Notes: generated by a model not told the origin, from the letters alone. A DNA stretch of 64,000 nucleotides from Synechococcus sp. CBW1108 (GCF_015840335.1 NZ_CP060395.1:2145277-2209276), one strand, 5' to 3'; shown: positions 17,323 through 25,396, counted from the stretch's first letter. Made by a program: numbers and translations.

Positions 17323-17519
17323 AACCAGTCCTTGACGAAGGCAGCGGGAATAGTTTCTGGTTTTCTTAGAAAGTATTCTTCCTTTTTAATCAGGAACTTT
17401 ACCAGATCAGACTTATTGAGGTTGTAGTGAGTACATAGGAAGTTCCAGGATTCCCGAATGTGACCTTCGCGTTGCTTAAAGGAGACCTGTTCACGAATTG
17501 AGTTGGATTGATCTCTCAT
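17319..17519 (-). CDS. 66-residue hypothetical protein, first gene of the small-gene operon
   Basis: MRDQSNSIREQVSFKQREGH and SWNFLCTHYNLNKSDLVKFL, then IKKEEYFLRKPE. Basic, helical; the segment NLNKSDLVKFLIKKEEYFL resembles a small DNA-binding or antitoxin helix pair. First of four overlapping minus-strand genes, followed with a 4-bp overlap by the 70-residue gene. No family recognised. Confidence 0.55.
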   Translation of the reverse strand: MRDQSNSIREQVSFKQREGHIRESWNFLCTHYNLNKSDLVKFLIKKEEYFLRKPETIPAAFVKDWL

Positions 17520-17677
17520 TGGGTTCTCTGTATTGCTATTGGTATTTAGTGGTGTAGATGAATGCTGGTGATCTTGTTGGGGTTCTTATGATGTGCTGCC
17601 TTAGGTGGGTTCAATAGAGGTCTCATATATGTTTCTTTAGATGTTTCTAATTAAGTTTCAGATCAGTTTCAGGTGGA

Positions 17678-17694
17678 ATGTCCTTCGGACATTG
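17678..17694. other. Short perfect hairpin in the non-coding gap before the IS
   Basis: AATGTCC and GGACATT flank a 3-nt loop. The gap 17520-17786 between the operon promoter side and the insertion sequence otherwise shows no gene. It could be a terminator-like or operator structure; there is no T tract on either side. Confidence 0.3.
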
Positions 17695-17786
17695 CCTGCG
17701 GCAACTCTTGTGTCTGGGAATTGTGAATCTGGTTTGCGTTAGTGGAGTCTTATAGAACCTTAAACCTTGGTTGAAACTACTACGTA

Positions 17787-19543
17787 GGGCTTGCTGAATT
17801 TCATTCGCGGGTTTTTCGTCCGCGCCAAGGGCCGCGATCTCAGCCTGCAGCGCCAAGCGCTGGTGACCTCAATTTTCTCCTAGAAGCTGACTAAGCAGCC
17901 CACAGAAGCGCTGGACGGCGCCAGGAGGCGAGCAAATAGAGCATCAGGATGTACACAGAGACAAGAATAGAGAATAAGAGGCGCAGTAGCCTGAGAACCT
18001 TCTCGGCATTCATCACAAAGAACGCCATCGTGATCACCGTTCTTGATGTTTCAATCAGCTTGGTCATGATCCGATCCAGTCCATATTTCCGTTTGCTCGT
18101 TCCGATTCTTCCCTCGATCACGGAACGCTTTCTCAAGTCTGATTTAAAAAGCTCTTGTTGCTCTGCTGTCTGCACCTCGGCCTCTACCTGCTTCTTGCGT
18201 GGACGGCCACTGAGTCTGATGTTATTTTCTGCGCAGAACTTCTTGTTGCCTAATGTCATATAGATTGAATCGGCACAGATTCGTGCTGGATAGTACCCTC
18301 GCTCTTCCTTGTATTGCTTGGCACGTGCGATCAGGTCGTTGGCTTCATTGTAGTTGTCCCAGCTGATTCGATCCACATCGACAAAGCCATTATCATCTGA
18401 TATTGAGATCTTCGCACCGAACTCTGTTCGCCTTCCCGCCTTGCCCCTCACGATCGGCCGCACGTGTGGTTTTGACAAATTGACAATCCGATCGTCGATG
18501 CGCCGGCTATCAGCGTCATACATCTCCTGCTGCTTCCGGTACAGTTCACTGGTGATCAGCAGCTTGCGGTAGAGCTGGGTTCCAAGCTCCAAAAGCATGG
18601 CACCGCAGTGGATCATCTGATCAATTGCTCTGAGGTTTCTCCGAATCTCGTTGAGCTTAAAGCGCTTGACCTCACGGATCTCGGCGCATTTGGGCTTTTT
18701 CTTCTTGATGATCGCCAGAAACCGATTCCGAGCTTTATCCCGGTTGCAGCGGGGTTTACGATTGATCTTTCCCTGCAACTGCTTGAACAGTTCGTCGATG
18801 ATCTTCTCAGTGGCCTCTCTCGCTTCGTTGAGCAACCTCAGATCTACTGGGTAGGGAATGTCATCAGGCACGCAGGTTGCATCAAGAATCAGAGTACCCC
18901 AGTTACTTTCAGGATCCAACGTTGCAGGCTTCACCCCTAGCGCTTCGTCGATGGCAGCAAGCTGTTGCTCCTCTTCTTGTTCGCTATCATCCTCCTCCGC
19001 CGAAACCAGCATCTCTTTAATCATCGCAATGCCATTGGCCTTGGTCATGTCATTGCAGATCTTGATCAGATCAGGGCCAATGCGCTTACGAAAATGCACC
19101 ATCATCGATGGATCAAACGGGGGCATTGCCTGGTATGCACTCAAGCCAATGAAAAATTGTAGATACGGTGATTCCGTGATCAGCTGAACTGTTTCGCGGT
19201 CTGTCACTCCCAGGCGTTGCTGGATGTACAGCGCACCGAACGCTATCTGAAACGGCTTGGCCGGTGCTCCTGTCTTGGCACTGAATTGGGGTGCATACTG
19301 GCTTTCCAGCGGCATCCATGGAATCAGGTTACGAAGCAGAACCCAGCGATTATTAGGATCTAGTTTGCCGCCGAAGGGCGTGTAAAACTCCTCGATCGAT
19401 AGCTGACCTGCGTGCTGAAAAACGTACATTGGCGTGTCAGCAGATTATTCTAAGCCAGGAATGGCTCCATTTGGCTCATTTTAACGTGAGACCATCCCTG
19501 GAATCAACTGCGGCGCAATGGATATCGGTTCCTCAGCAAGCCC
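17787..19543 (-). mobile_element. Insertion sequence, DUF772-type transposase (IS5/IS1182-like), 1757 bp
   Basis: The ends are GGGCTTGCTGA (left) and its complement TCAGCAAGCCC (right). The element is flanked by 6-bp target duplications TACGTA at 17781-17786 and 19544-19549. It contains one transposase gene on the minus strand. It is related to the element at 40770-42530, which has the same length class and also a 6-bp duplication. It sits between genes and disrupts no obvious frame. Confidence 0.9.
17891..19429 (-). CDS. DDE transposase with DUF772 N-terminal domain
   Basis: A 512-residue transposase. The DUF772-type N-terminus includes LSIEEFYTPFGGKLDPNNRW, YAPQFSAKTGAPAKPFQIAF and FDPSMMVHFRKRI. 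The catalytic core shows LILDATCVPDDIPYP (first Asp), later RICADSIYM and the final Glu region RSVIEGRIGTSKRKYGL. It appears intact. About half identical by eye to the transposase at 40885. Assigned to the IS5/IS1182-like superfamily; the exact family name needs a database. Confidence 0.9.
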   Translation of the reverse strand: MYVFQHAGQLSIEEFYTPFGGKLDPNNRWVLLRNLIPWMPLESQYAPQFSAKTGAPAKPFQIAFGALYIQQRLGVTDRETVQLITESPYLQFFIGLSAYQAMPPFDPSMMVHFRKRIGPDLIKICNDMTKANGIAMIKEMLVSAEEDDSEQEEEQQLAAIDEALGVKPATLDPESNWGTLILDATCVPDDIPYPVDLRLLNEAREATEKIIDELFKQLQGKINRKPRCNRDKARNRFLAIIKKKKPKCAEIREVKRFKLNEIRRNLRAIDQMIHCGAMLLELGTQLYRKLLITSELYRKQQEMYDADSRRIDDRIVNLSKPHVRPIVRGKAGRRTEFGAKISISDDNGFVDVDRISWDNYNEANDLIARAKQYKEERGYYPARICADSIYMTLGNKKFCAENNIRLSGRPRKKQVEAEVQTAEQQELFKSDLRKRSVIEGRIGTSKRKYGLDRIMTKLIETSRTVITMAFFVMNAEKVLRLLRLLFSILVSVYILMLYLLASWRRPALLWAA

Positions 19544-19637
19544 TACGTAGTTATTTATAAGATTCAATATTTACACTTAAACCAGTCTCTGAAACACTGT
19601 CGTAGTTATTCTACTCCTATTCTACCATTCTGTCAAG

Positions 19638-19666
19638 TTGACTTATACGCAGATATGCCTTATAAT
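19638..19666 (+). promoter_or_regulatory. Sigma-70 promoter
   Basis: TTGACT (19638-19643) and TATAAT (19661-19666) are separated by exactly 17 bp, a near-consensus housekeeping promoter. Transcription would begin at about 19673. This makes the ATG at 19655 impossible for the next gene and favours the one at 19697. Confidence 0.8.
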
Positions 19667-19696
19667 TACACCTGTAGGTTTATCAATAGCGATTGT

Positions 19697-20149
19697 ATGA
19701 ATATTTCAGAGTCACCAATTGACGAGAGATACAGGTTGAGATTATTTGCGTATTATCTACGGAATCCGCTCTATGGTATCTCTGGTAATGGCAGTCCAAA
19801 GTGGCAGTTTATTTGCCCATTCTGTGGATCTATCACCAGCAAGGAATATAAGAAGAAGCATCGTAAGGCAGCACTTCTTTGGAATACCACTCAGAACTCC
19901 TGGTTATTCTCCTGTGCCAGAAAGAAGTCTGCCCAGTGTAGTTCAGTAATGAACTTTAGCAATCTCATCAGTGCTCTTAATCCTGCTCTTGGAGAGGCAT
20001 ACAGGCAGGAGAGATACCATTCGGGCACCACTGGGAAAGGACATAACTGTAGGGCACCACAGGGGATTACAGCACTATCTAAGGGTTATTCTGGGGTAGG
20101 GAGAATAAAGATGCCACAGCGTGATTTGGGTTCTCAAGAGACTCAATAA
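19697..20149 (+). CDS. Hypothetical zinc-ribbon-like protein
   Basis: A 150-residue basic protein with cysteine pairs: ICPFCGSITSKEYKKKHRKA and LFSCARKKSAQC, which could bind one zinc. The phrase LLWNTTQNSWLFSCARKKSA resembles DNA primase or phage zinc-ribbon modules that precede a nucleic-acid-binding domain, and similar small proteins occur in cyanophage and cyanobacterial islands. The start at 19697 (MNISESPIDERY) is chosen because a strong promoter ends at 19666. Convergence with any partner is absent; the next gene follows 30 bp later on the same strand. Confidence 0.6.
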   Translation: MNISESPIDERYRLRLFAYYLRNPLYGISGNGSPKWQFICPFCGSITSKEYKKKHRKAALLWNTTQNSWLFSCARKKSAQCSSVMNFSNLISALNPALGEAYRQERYHSGTTGKGHNCRAPQGITALSKGYSGVGRIKMPQRDLGSQETQ

Positions 20150-20179
20150 ATAATTCTGGAGTATCCATCTATTGCCAAT

Positions 20180-20620
20180 TTGACATACAGCAAGAACCGC
20201 CATATCTGGAATACCATACAAAGAGTGCTCAGGGAGCAGCGTTTTCGAGTTCGCTTAAATCTGCTTGAGAACCTCTCTTTTTATGTCTACCGCACTGATA
20301 CTAATGCGGTCCTCGCTCGGGGCATTGATGGTTATGAAGCAGCGAAGACAAGGGCAAATGATTTGCGTAAGCAATATGGATTGAAATGGGACCAGGTGAA
20401 GTTCAAATCAGAGCGTGGGAACCAAAGCAGTGGCGAGTCTGGTGGGTCAACAGCAGCAGCATCCAAGAAGCGGTTTGGGGTGAATCAAGATGGCAAAACC
20501 TTCACCAATACTTCTGGTCAGAGTGGCAGGGTGGATTATGCCAGGCACTACAACCCATCAAAGGGTCGCAGATTCAGAGGATATACGGATGCACAGGGCA
20601 ACTATCACGATATTGACTGA
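20180..20620 (+). CDS. Hypothetical basic protein
   Basis: A 146-residue protein starting at a TTG. The N-terminal half is helical and basic (RHIWNTIQRVLREQRFRVRL), with RGIDGYEAAKTRANDLRKQY in the middle. The C-terminus is rich in Gly, Ser and Asn (GRVDYARHYNPSKGRRFRGY). No family recognised. Same strand as the zinc-ribbon gene, likely co-transcribed. Stops converge with the 151-residue gene 1 bp away. Confidence 0.55.
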   Translation: MTYSKNRHIWNTIQRVLREQRFRVRLNLLENLSFYVYRTDTNAVLARGIDGYEAAKTRANDLRKQYGLKWDQVKFKSERGNQSSGESGGSTAAASKKRFGVNQDGKTFTNTSGQSGRVDYARHYNPSKGRRFRGYTDAQGNYHDID

Positions 20621-20621
20621 C

Positions 20622-21077
20622 TCAACCAAATCCTTTGCCACTTCTATTTGTGCCACGTGGATTGTATTTGATAATAGGTCTATTATGGATCAGCGAATCC
20701 TCATAGTCTGAATAAAACGACAGATACTCAAGATCCTCAAGGGTGTCATAGAAGACCTCGCAGGGATCTTCATCGGTGTCTATCCACTTGTTGACTGCCT
20801 CAATCACCAGTGCTTCTATTTCTAGGGTGCTGCCCTTCCAGTAAATCATCGGCAATTCCAGCATCGCTGGTTTGTATTGATGCTCGGTTCCGAACTTTTC
20901 AGCGATGAACGCAACGAACCCTGAGACCTCTGGAATGTTTTTGAGTGTGATTCCGATCACTGCTTCCCGCTTGCCGTCTTTTCCTTCAAAGAGAGCGATT
21001 GCGGTGTAGTCCTCAAGTTTGCCGCTGCCACCAATGGTGTAATAGTTCTCTCGTTTCTCTGGAAGTGGTTCGGGCAT
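20622..21077 (-). CDS. Hypothetical protein, last gene of the Rad52-like operon
   Basis: A 151-residue acidic protein: MPEPLPEKRENYYTIGGSGK, GKDGKREAVIGITLKNIPEV, and a long acidic stretch KWIDTDEDPCEVFYDTLEDL. No family recognised. It follows the 56-residue gene by 16 bp and the Rad52-like gene on the same strand, suggesting a shared role in DNA handling or defence. Confidence 0.6.
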   Translation of the reverse strand: MPEPLPEKRENYYTIGGSGKLEDYTAIALFEGKDGKREAVIGITLKNIPEVSGFVAFIAEKFGTEHQYKPAMLELPMIYWKGSTLEIEALVIEAVNKWIDTDEDPCEVFYDTLEDLEYLSFYSDYEDSLIHNRPIIKYNPRGTNRSGKGFG

Positions 21078-21093
21078 CAGCAGGACAGAGGTC

Positions 21094-21264
21094 TTATGGG
21101 TTCAGGATATCCATCAGATTTCCATTGTCACCTACCAGGCGGTGGCGCTTTTTTGTTGACTCAGCACGACGCTGAGCAACCCGATAGGCGTCTGCCTGAT
21201 TCTGCTTGCTCTGGTAGTGATGCCAGTTGCCGTTTTGGTCTTGCCATTCAATGTTGATGGTCAT
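21094..21264 (-). CDS. 56-residue hypothetical protein
   Basis: MTINIEWQDQNGNWHHYQSK is followed by QNQADAYRVAQRRAESTKKR. An N-terminal beta segment and a C-terminal basic helix. It lies 4 bp after the stop of the Rad52-like gene. The ATG at 21264 is preferred over 21291, which would overlap that gene. No family recognised. Confidence 0.5.
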   Translation of the reverse strand: MTINIEWQDQNGNWHHYQSKQNQADAYRVAQRRAESTKKRHRLVGDNGNLMDILNP

Positions 21265-21268
21265 CGGA

Positions 21269-21688
21269 TCATCCCCACAACTCCAACCCAAGACCTGCCA
21301 ACGCTGCCGCCCTCCTCAAGCAAGAGGAAGCGGCAACCTCAGCAGCAGGTGCCTTGGATGCCGACTCCAGCGGTTCTGATGCCACCGCTGAGTAGTGGAG
21401 CAGGTCTCCATCTGCGGTAGGGATGGTCAAACGCCCCGTGACTACAACGGCACCGCCAACCTCCTGAACCGACTGAACCTCCCAACACCAACCAGGGGCA
21501 CGGTGGTGAAGGTGACGGGCAATGGTGTTCCAAGGGCAGTAGGTCAGGGTCGCGGTTCCCTGCTTCCTGGTCTTGAGGTGCCGAGGGTCAATGGGACGAG
21601 ACAGATCTGCCAGCGTTTCGGCAGTAGGTCGCAAGGAAAACTTGATGGCAGTGGTTGCCTGAGTGCCGTTGTTGGATGTCTTGAGCAT
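21269..21688 (-). CDS. Rad52/22-like single-strand annealing protein
   Basis: A 139-residue protein. The block CPWNTIARHLHHRAPGWCWE, then GAVVVTGRLTIPTADGDLLHYSAVASEPLESASKAPAAEVAASSCLRRAAALAGLGLELW, matches the Rad52/22 annealing fold: an aromatic/APGW loop, a GRLTIP strand, and the AESxxLRRAAxxxGLG helix. Such proteins anneal complementary single strands and are common in phages and mobile islands. First gene of a minus-strand operon; TATAAT on the minus strand near 21725 and CACAGAGG before the ATG serve as promoter and ribosome binding site. Short compared with full Rad52, typical for the mobile-element type. Confidence 0.72.
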   Translation of the reverse strand: MLKTSNNGTQATTAIKFSLRPTAETLADLSRPIDPRHLKTRKQGTATLTYCPWNTIARHLHHRAPGWCWEVQSVQEVGGAVVVTGRLTIPTADGDLLHYSAVASEPLESASKAPAAEVAASSCLRRAAALAGLGLELWG

Positions 21689-21773
21689 TTGATTGACCCT
21701 CTGTGGAGTTCAGTGAGTAAATTATAGTGCTTAATGCTGCTGGTGTGAAGTTATGTGCTCTGCGCCCTGACGC

Positions 21774-22067
21774 TTGAGTAGGTTTGGTTCCGCTTGGTCG
21801 CTCTGCCTGGAGAACTCCTCGCCGCCACTCCTGGATGCTCTGGATCACCTCTGTCACTTGGTAGAAGGTGATCCAGAGTTTGAGAAGGAGTTCTATGCCG
21901 CCTCAACGCCTGATGAGATGGTCACCCTGGCAGTGGATGGCGGCATCTTGATTGACGCAGATGATTTCCGTGCTCTGCTGAGAAGCGGCAGCACTGAGTT
22001 TTGGTTGGTTCGTGGTGAGGAGAGTGCCAATCCCATCGCCCACCTACAGCAGGTCTTTAGCGTCTGA
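21774..22067 (+). CDS. Nif11-like domain protein
   Basis: A 97-residue protein. The segment LDALDHLCHLVEGDPEFEKEFYAASTPDEMVTLAVDGGILIDADDF fits the Nif11 pattern (Phe-rich helix, then Dx-L..., then D.E.V.LA...G..I..DD). Nif11 domains occur in cyanobacterial natural-product leader peptides and as small stand-alone proteins. No GG cleavage motif or short core peptide follows, and no maturase lies nearby, so a leader role is doubtful. It starts at a TTG. Divergent from the Rad52-like operon. Confidence 0.6.
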   Translation: MSRFGSAWSLCLENSSPPLLDALDHLCHLVEGDPEFEKEFYAASTPDEMVTLAVDGGILIDADDFRALLRSGSTEFWLVRGEESANPIAHLQQVFSV

Positions 22068-22498
22068 TGCTGGAGGGGGAGTATCAGGTCTCCTGTGTCA
22101 AACACAGATATGTGCTCACCAGTGGTTGTGCTCTCCCATCCCGTTGTGCCTGACCCTGAAGACCCTTGATGGCATCACGAACTTCTGGGTTGTATTCCCA
22201 ACTAGTTCTTGATCGTTGCTTGAGGACCCAACCACCAGGGGCACGAACACCAAAGCGTAGTTCAGCATCGCCAAAGGTGGTCAGTAGTTCGGCGTCAATT
22301 ACCTGCCTTTCCTGCTCCAGGGTCTTGATGGTGCCTGTGACCTCCACCCGCCGCTGAATCAGTTGGTCGGCATTGAGGTCTGCCAGATGCGGGTATGGGT
22401 CTTGTCCGCCGACAATGAAGTTGGCCGGTCGGCGACAAGCTCGTTGGCCGGTGGGGTGAGTGCTGGAGACCCTGGTGCCGATGCGCAGGGACCAGGTG

Positions 22499-24097
22499 AT
22501 GCCGGCACCACTGACAAGCCACCAACGCAATCTGTTCATGACGAAACGACGAGGCGGCAGCAGCCAGGAGGCTGCTGCCGCGGCGGCGGGCATCTCAGTG
22601 CGCAGTGCTCGCCGGATTGAATGCAATCAGCTGCAGCCGCGGGCGAACCAGCCCCGTGGCCGCACCCGCCCCGATCCGCTGGTAGGGGTATGGGAGGAGG
22701 AGCTGGTGCCGTTGCTGCAGCGCTCACCCGCGCTGACGCCGATCACGCTCCTGGAGCATCTGCAGCAGCAGAAACCTGATGTGGACTGGATTCCGCTACA
22801 GCGCACCCTGCAGCGCCGGGTGCGGGAGTGGAAGGCACTGCACGGCCCGGCGCCGGAGGTGATCTTCCCTTTGAGCTATGAGCCTGGCGAAATTGCCTTC
22901 TGTGACTTCACCCAGCTCAAGGGGGTGGAGGTGACGATCGCCGGCCAGGTGTTCCCCCATCTGCTGTTCCACTACCGCCTGGCCTGGAGCGGCTGGAGCT
23001 ATGCGCAGGTGGTCCAGGGCGGCGAGAGTTTTGCAGCCCTCTCCGAGGGTCTGCAGAACGCTCTGGCTGCCTGCGGCGGGGTGCCAGGTGAACTGCGCAC
23101 CGACCGGTTATCAGCAGCGTGCCGTAACCGCAACGGCAGTTTCAGCTCCGACATCACCCGCCGTTATCACGCCCTCTGCAGCCACTACAGCCTGGCCTAC
23201 AGCCGCAACAACCTGGGGGTGGCGCATGAGAACGGCCGTGTGGAGAGTCCCCATGGCCATCTCAAGCGGCGGATCGAGCAGGCGTTGCTGCTGCGCGGCA
23301 GCAGTGATTTCGAGTCGCTGGCTGAATACCAGGCTTTTCTGGCCGCGGTGATTGACCAGTACAACAGGCCGCGCCTGATCCGGCTGGAGCAGGAGCAGGC
23401 GGCGCTGCGGCCACTACCGCGGTTTCGTTTTGCCGACTACGACATTGAACAGCTCACGGTGCGGCGCACCAGCACGATCGAGGTACGCAGAGTCGTGTAT
23501 TCGGTGCCGCCGCGGCTGATCGACCAGCGGCTGACGGTGCGGATCTTCCACGACCGGCTGCAGCTGCTTCTGGGCCGGCAGATCGCCTGCGAACTGGAGC
23601 GGCGCCACGGCGGTGTCGAGCGTCATGGGCGGGCGTGGAGCATCGATCTGGAGCACCTGATCGATGCGCTCAGGCGAAAACCCCGGGCATTGCTGCACTG
23701 CAGTTACCAGCGGGAGCTGTTCCCCGATGAGCGCTGGTGGCAGCTGTGGCAGCAGCTGCGCAATGGCGGTGACCGTGACGCCGCCGCCCGATTGATGGTC
23801 GAGGCGCTGTATGTGGGCTGCCGCCTGGCGGGCTACGAGCCAGTGCTGGTTTGGCTCGAGAAGGCCCATCAACGGCAGGGGCTGTCGCTGGCGGCGCTGC
23901 AGCAACGCTTCCGGCTGCCGCCCCATCGCCCCCACCCGCCGCAACGCATTTCCCAACACACGCTGCAGAGCTATGACGACCTCCTTGCCCTCCATCCCGC
24001 GGCCCCAGGCGGCGGAAGCCGCCCTGCCGATCCTGCTGCGACAGCTGCGGTTGGCATGGATCCGCTGCCACTGGCAGAGCATCGCCTCGCAGGCTGA
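22499..24097 (+). CDS. istA: IS21 transposase IstA
   Basis: About 532 residues. The N-terminal helix-turn-helix reads QEAAAAAAGISVRSARRIE. The DDE integrase-core domain has Asp in IAFCDFTQLKG, Asp in LRTDRLSAA and Glu in NNLGVAHENGRVESPHGHLK. The ATG at 22499 (MPAPLTSHQ) is preferred to a GTG at 22460, because the DNA before it is terminal-repeat sequence of the IS. It overlaps the start of istB by 125 bp in another frame. It looks intact. Confidence 0.9.
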   Translation: MPAPLTSHQRNLFMTKRRGGSSQEAAAAAAGISVRSARRIECNQLQPRANQPRGRTRPDPLVGVWEEELVPLLQRSPALTPITLLEHLQQQKPDVDWIPLQRTLQRRVREWKALHGPAPEVIFPLSYEPGEIAFCDFTQLKGVEVTIAGQVFPHLLFHYRLAWSGWSYAQVVQGGESFAALSEGLQNALAACGGVPGELRTDRLSAACRNRNGSFSSDITRRYHALCSHYSLAYSRNNLGVAHENGRVESPHGHLKRRIEQALLLRGSSDFESLAEYQAFLAAVIDQYNRPRLIRLEQEQAALRPLPRFRFADYDIEQLTVRRTSTIEVRRVVYSVPPRLIDQRLTVRIFHDRLQLLLGRQIACELERRHGGVERHGRAWSIDLEHLIDALRRKPRALLHCSYQRELFPDERWWQLWQQLRNGGDRDAAARLMVEALYVGCRLAGYEPVLVWLEKAHQRQGLSLAALQQRFRLPPHRPHPPQRISQHTLQSYDDLLALHPAAPGGGSRPADPAATAAVGMDPLPLAEHRLAG

Positions 24098-24764
24098 GGG
24101 CGAGGGCTGGAGCCCCAGTCAGTTTCTCTATGCCCTGTGCGAGCAGGAAATGGAGCAACGCCAGCAGGCCCGCCAGCACCGGCTGCTGCGCGCGGCCCAG
24201 CTGCCCTGGAGCAAAGCGCTGGCGGACTACGACCATGGCGGCCGGATCGAGGCGCACCGATGGCAGGAACTGGAGGCCTTGAGCCGCCAGAGCGAGTGGC
24301 TGCAGCGGGGCGAGAACGTGCTGCTGTTCGGCCCCAGCGGTGTGGGCAAGACGCACCTGGCGGTCGGCATCGCCTTGGCGCAGATCGGCCTGGATCAGGC
24401 CTGCCGCTTCTATCCCGCCACGAGCCTGGTGCAGGAGCTGCAGAAGGCCCGCGCCGAATACAACCTGCCGGCAGCGCTGGAGCGGCTGGATCGCTACCCG
24501 CTGCTGCTGATCGATGACATTGGCTATGTGCGGCGGGATGAACAGGAGAGCAGCGTGCTGTTTGAGCTGATCTGCCACCGCTACGAGCGCCGATCGCTGC
24601 TGATCACCGCCAATCAGCCGTTCACCGCCTGGGATGAGATCTTCCCCAGCAGCTCAATGACCGTGGCGGCGGTGGACCGGCTGGTGCACCACTGCCACAT
24701 CGTCGAGATCAGCGGCGACAGCCACCGCCGCGCCCAAGCAAGCCGGCGCAGCGGCAGCAAATAG
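23973..24764 (+). CDS. istB: IS21 helper ATPase IstB
   Basis: A 263-residue AAA+ ATPase. Walker A GPSGVGKTHL and Walker B YPLLLIDDIGYV are clear, with the sensor residue in LLITANQPFTAWDEIF. IstB assists IstA in target capture and transposition. It starts at the ATG at 23973 inside the 3' part of istA, the usual IS21 arrangement. It looks intact. Confidence 0.92.
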   Translation: MTTSLPSIPRPQAAEAALPILLRQLRLAWIRCHWQSIASQAEGEGWSPSQFLYALCEQEMEQRQQARQHRLLRAAQLPWSKALADYDHGGRIEAHRWQELEALSRQSEWLQRGENVLLFGPSGVGKTHLAVGIALAQIGLDQACRFYPATSLVQELQKARAEYNLPAALERLDRYPLLLIDDIGYVRRDEQESSVLFELICHRYERRSLLITANQPFTAWDEIFPSSSMTVAAVDRLVHHCHIVEISGDSHRRAQASRRSGSK

Positions 24765-24840
24765 CCACAGCAGCCGTAGAGAAGCGGAGAACAGCCCGGG
24801 AGATTGTCGTCCGGCGACAACCTGGTGCCGATGGTGCCAG

Positions 24841-25134
24841 ACCCCGGCGGGGAGCTCCGCGCTGCCGGCGGACTGTGCGGTCCGCCGGCTCGTGCGCTCC
24901 AGGGCAAGGCTCAGCAGAGGTCTCGGCGCCTAACCGGCCAACGTGGTTGTCGCCTGGTGCCGATCAGAGGAAGTCAGTGCTGGCAATGGCTCGGACTGAT
25001 GTGTGGCTCAGTTTTCGTGTCGCCTCCAGCGTCATCGCCCCCCAGTTGTCGCCGGCGACAACTGGGGGGCGATCAGTTCCCCTCACCGGCCAACTTGATT
25101 GACGCCAATCGGCCAAGGGGGTTGACGCGGGACA
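24841..25134. repeat. IS21 right-end segment, repeated at 42991-43284
   Basis: 294 bp identical to 42991-43284. It contains a 10-bp perfect stem (24864-24873 with 24880-24889) and, at 25034-25073, a 40-bp perfect palindrome centred on GTCGC/GCGAC. It ends with the terminal bases GGGACA of the IS. At the second location it is flanked by its own 6-bp duplication, so it has moved on its own. Confidence 0.9.
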
Positions 25135-25204
25135 GGGTCTGGTGCCTCTGGTGGCAGGGTCTTGAGAACCCGCTGAAGATCAGATGGGGAGATTGGTTGA
25201 GTCA

Positions 25205-25396
25205 TCAGTCATTTTTGATTGCGCCCTCATTCACCAATCGGTTGTAGTGACACTGGATGGCGTCCTCCACGATTGAGGAGAGGGTGATGGGTTGATTGGT
25301 GCGCTGGCGGAAATGCTGGATATGGGAAACCAGTTTCATCGTCTCTTCACTGAGGCGGATGCCGAACTGCTTTGGAGCATCGGGATGGTCGTTCAT
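25205..25396 (-). CDS. Ribbon-helix-helix-like DNA-binding protein
   Basis: A 63-residue protein: KQFGIRLSEETMKLVSHIQH then FRQRTNQPITLSSIVEDAIQ. A beta strand (FGIRL) followed by two helices fits a CopG/Arc-type fold, as found in antitoxins and plasmid repressors. The ATG at 25396 (MNDHPDAPK) is chosen; a longer frame begins at 25456 with a hydrophobic stretch that overlaps the leader module. Its stop overlaps the ATG of the split 127-codon gene (TGATG), so the two formed an operon. Confidence 0.6.
   Translation of the reverse strand: MNDHPDAPKQFGIRLSEETMKLVSHIQHFRQRTNQPITLSSIVEDAIQCHYNRLVNEGAIKND

Larger units (their letters stand above)
22403..25134 (+). mobile_element. IS21-family insertion sequence, 2732 bp
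   Basis: Starts TGTCCGCCGACA and ends GACGCGGGACA, the TG...CA ends typical of IS21. It is flanked by 6-bp target duplications GGGTCT (22397-22402 and 25135-25140). It carries istA and istB. Sub-terminal repeats (CTGGTGCCGAT three times, TGTCG/CGACA pairs) are present at both ends. The right end is unusually long (370 bp after istB) and holds a 40-bp palindrome. It disrupts the 127-codon gene. Confidence 0.93.
22084..25205 (-). pseudogene. 127-codon hypothetical gene split by an IS21-family element
   Basis: The ATG at 25205 overlaps the stop of the upstream ribbon-helix-helix gene (TGATG). The frame runs to 25135, is interrupted by the 2732-bp IS, and resumes at 22396. Removing the IS and one GGGTCT duplication joins ...PPEAPDPYPHLADLNADQ... 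in frame, 384 bp in total. The product has a helical N-terminal half (NADQLIQRRVEVTGTIKTLE) and a C-terminal half GVRAPGGWVLKQRSRTSWEY, resembling small phage or plasmid proteins of unknown role. The gene is certainly disrupted; its function is unknown. Confidence 0.85.

Noticed and set aside
17647-17856. 69-codon minus-strand frame at the IS boundary
   Set aside because: It runs from IS-end sequence into flanking non-coding DNA across the TACGTA duplication, so it is a chance fusion.
22084-22626. 180-codon minus-strand frame as an intact gene
   Set aside because: The N-terminal part reads through the IS21 end; the native start is at 25205, beyond the IS.
24875-25102. 75-codon frame in the IS21 right end, identical at 43025-43252
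   Set aside because: Its conservation is explained by the duplicated non-coding end; it spans the palindrome and lacks a ribosome binding site.
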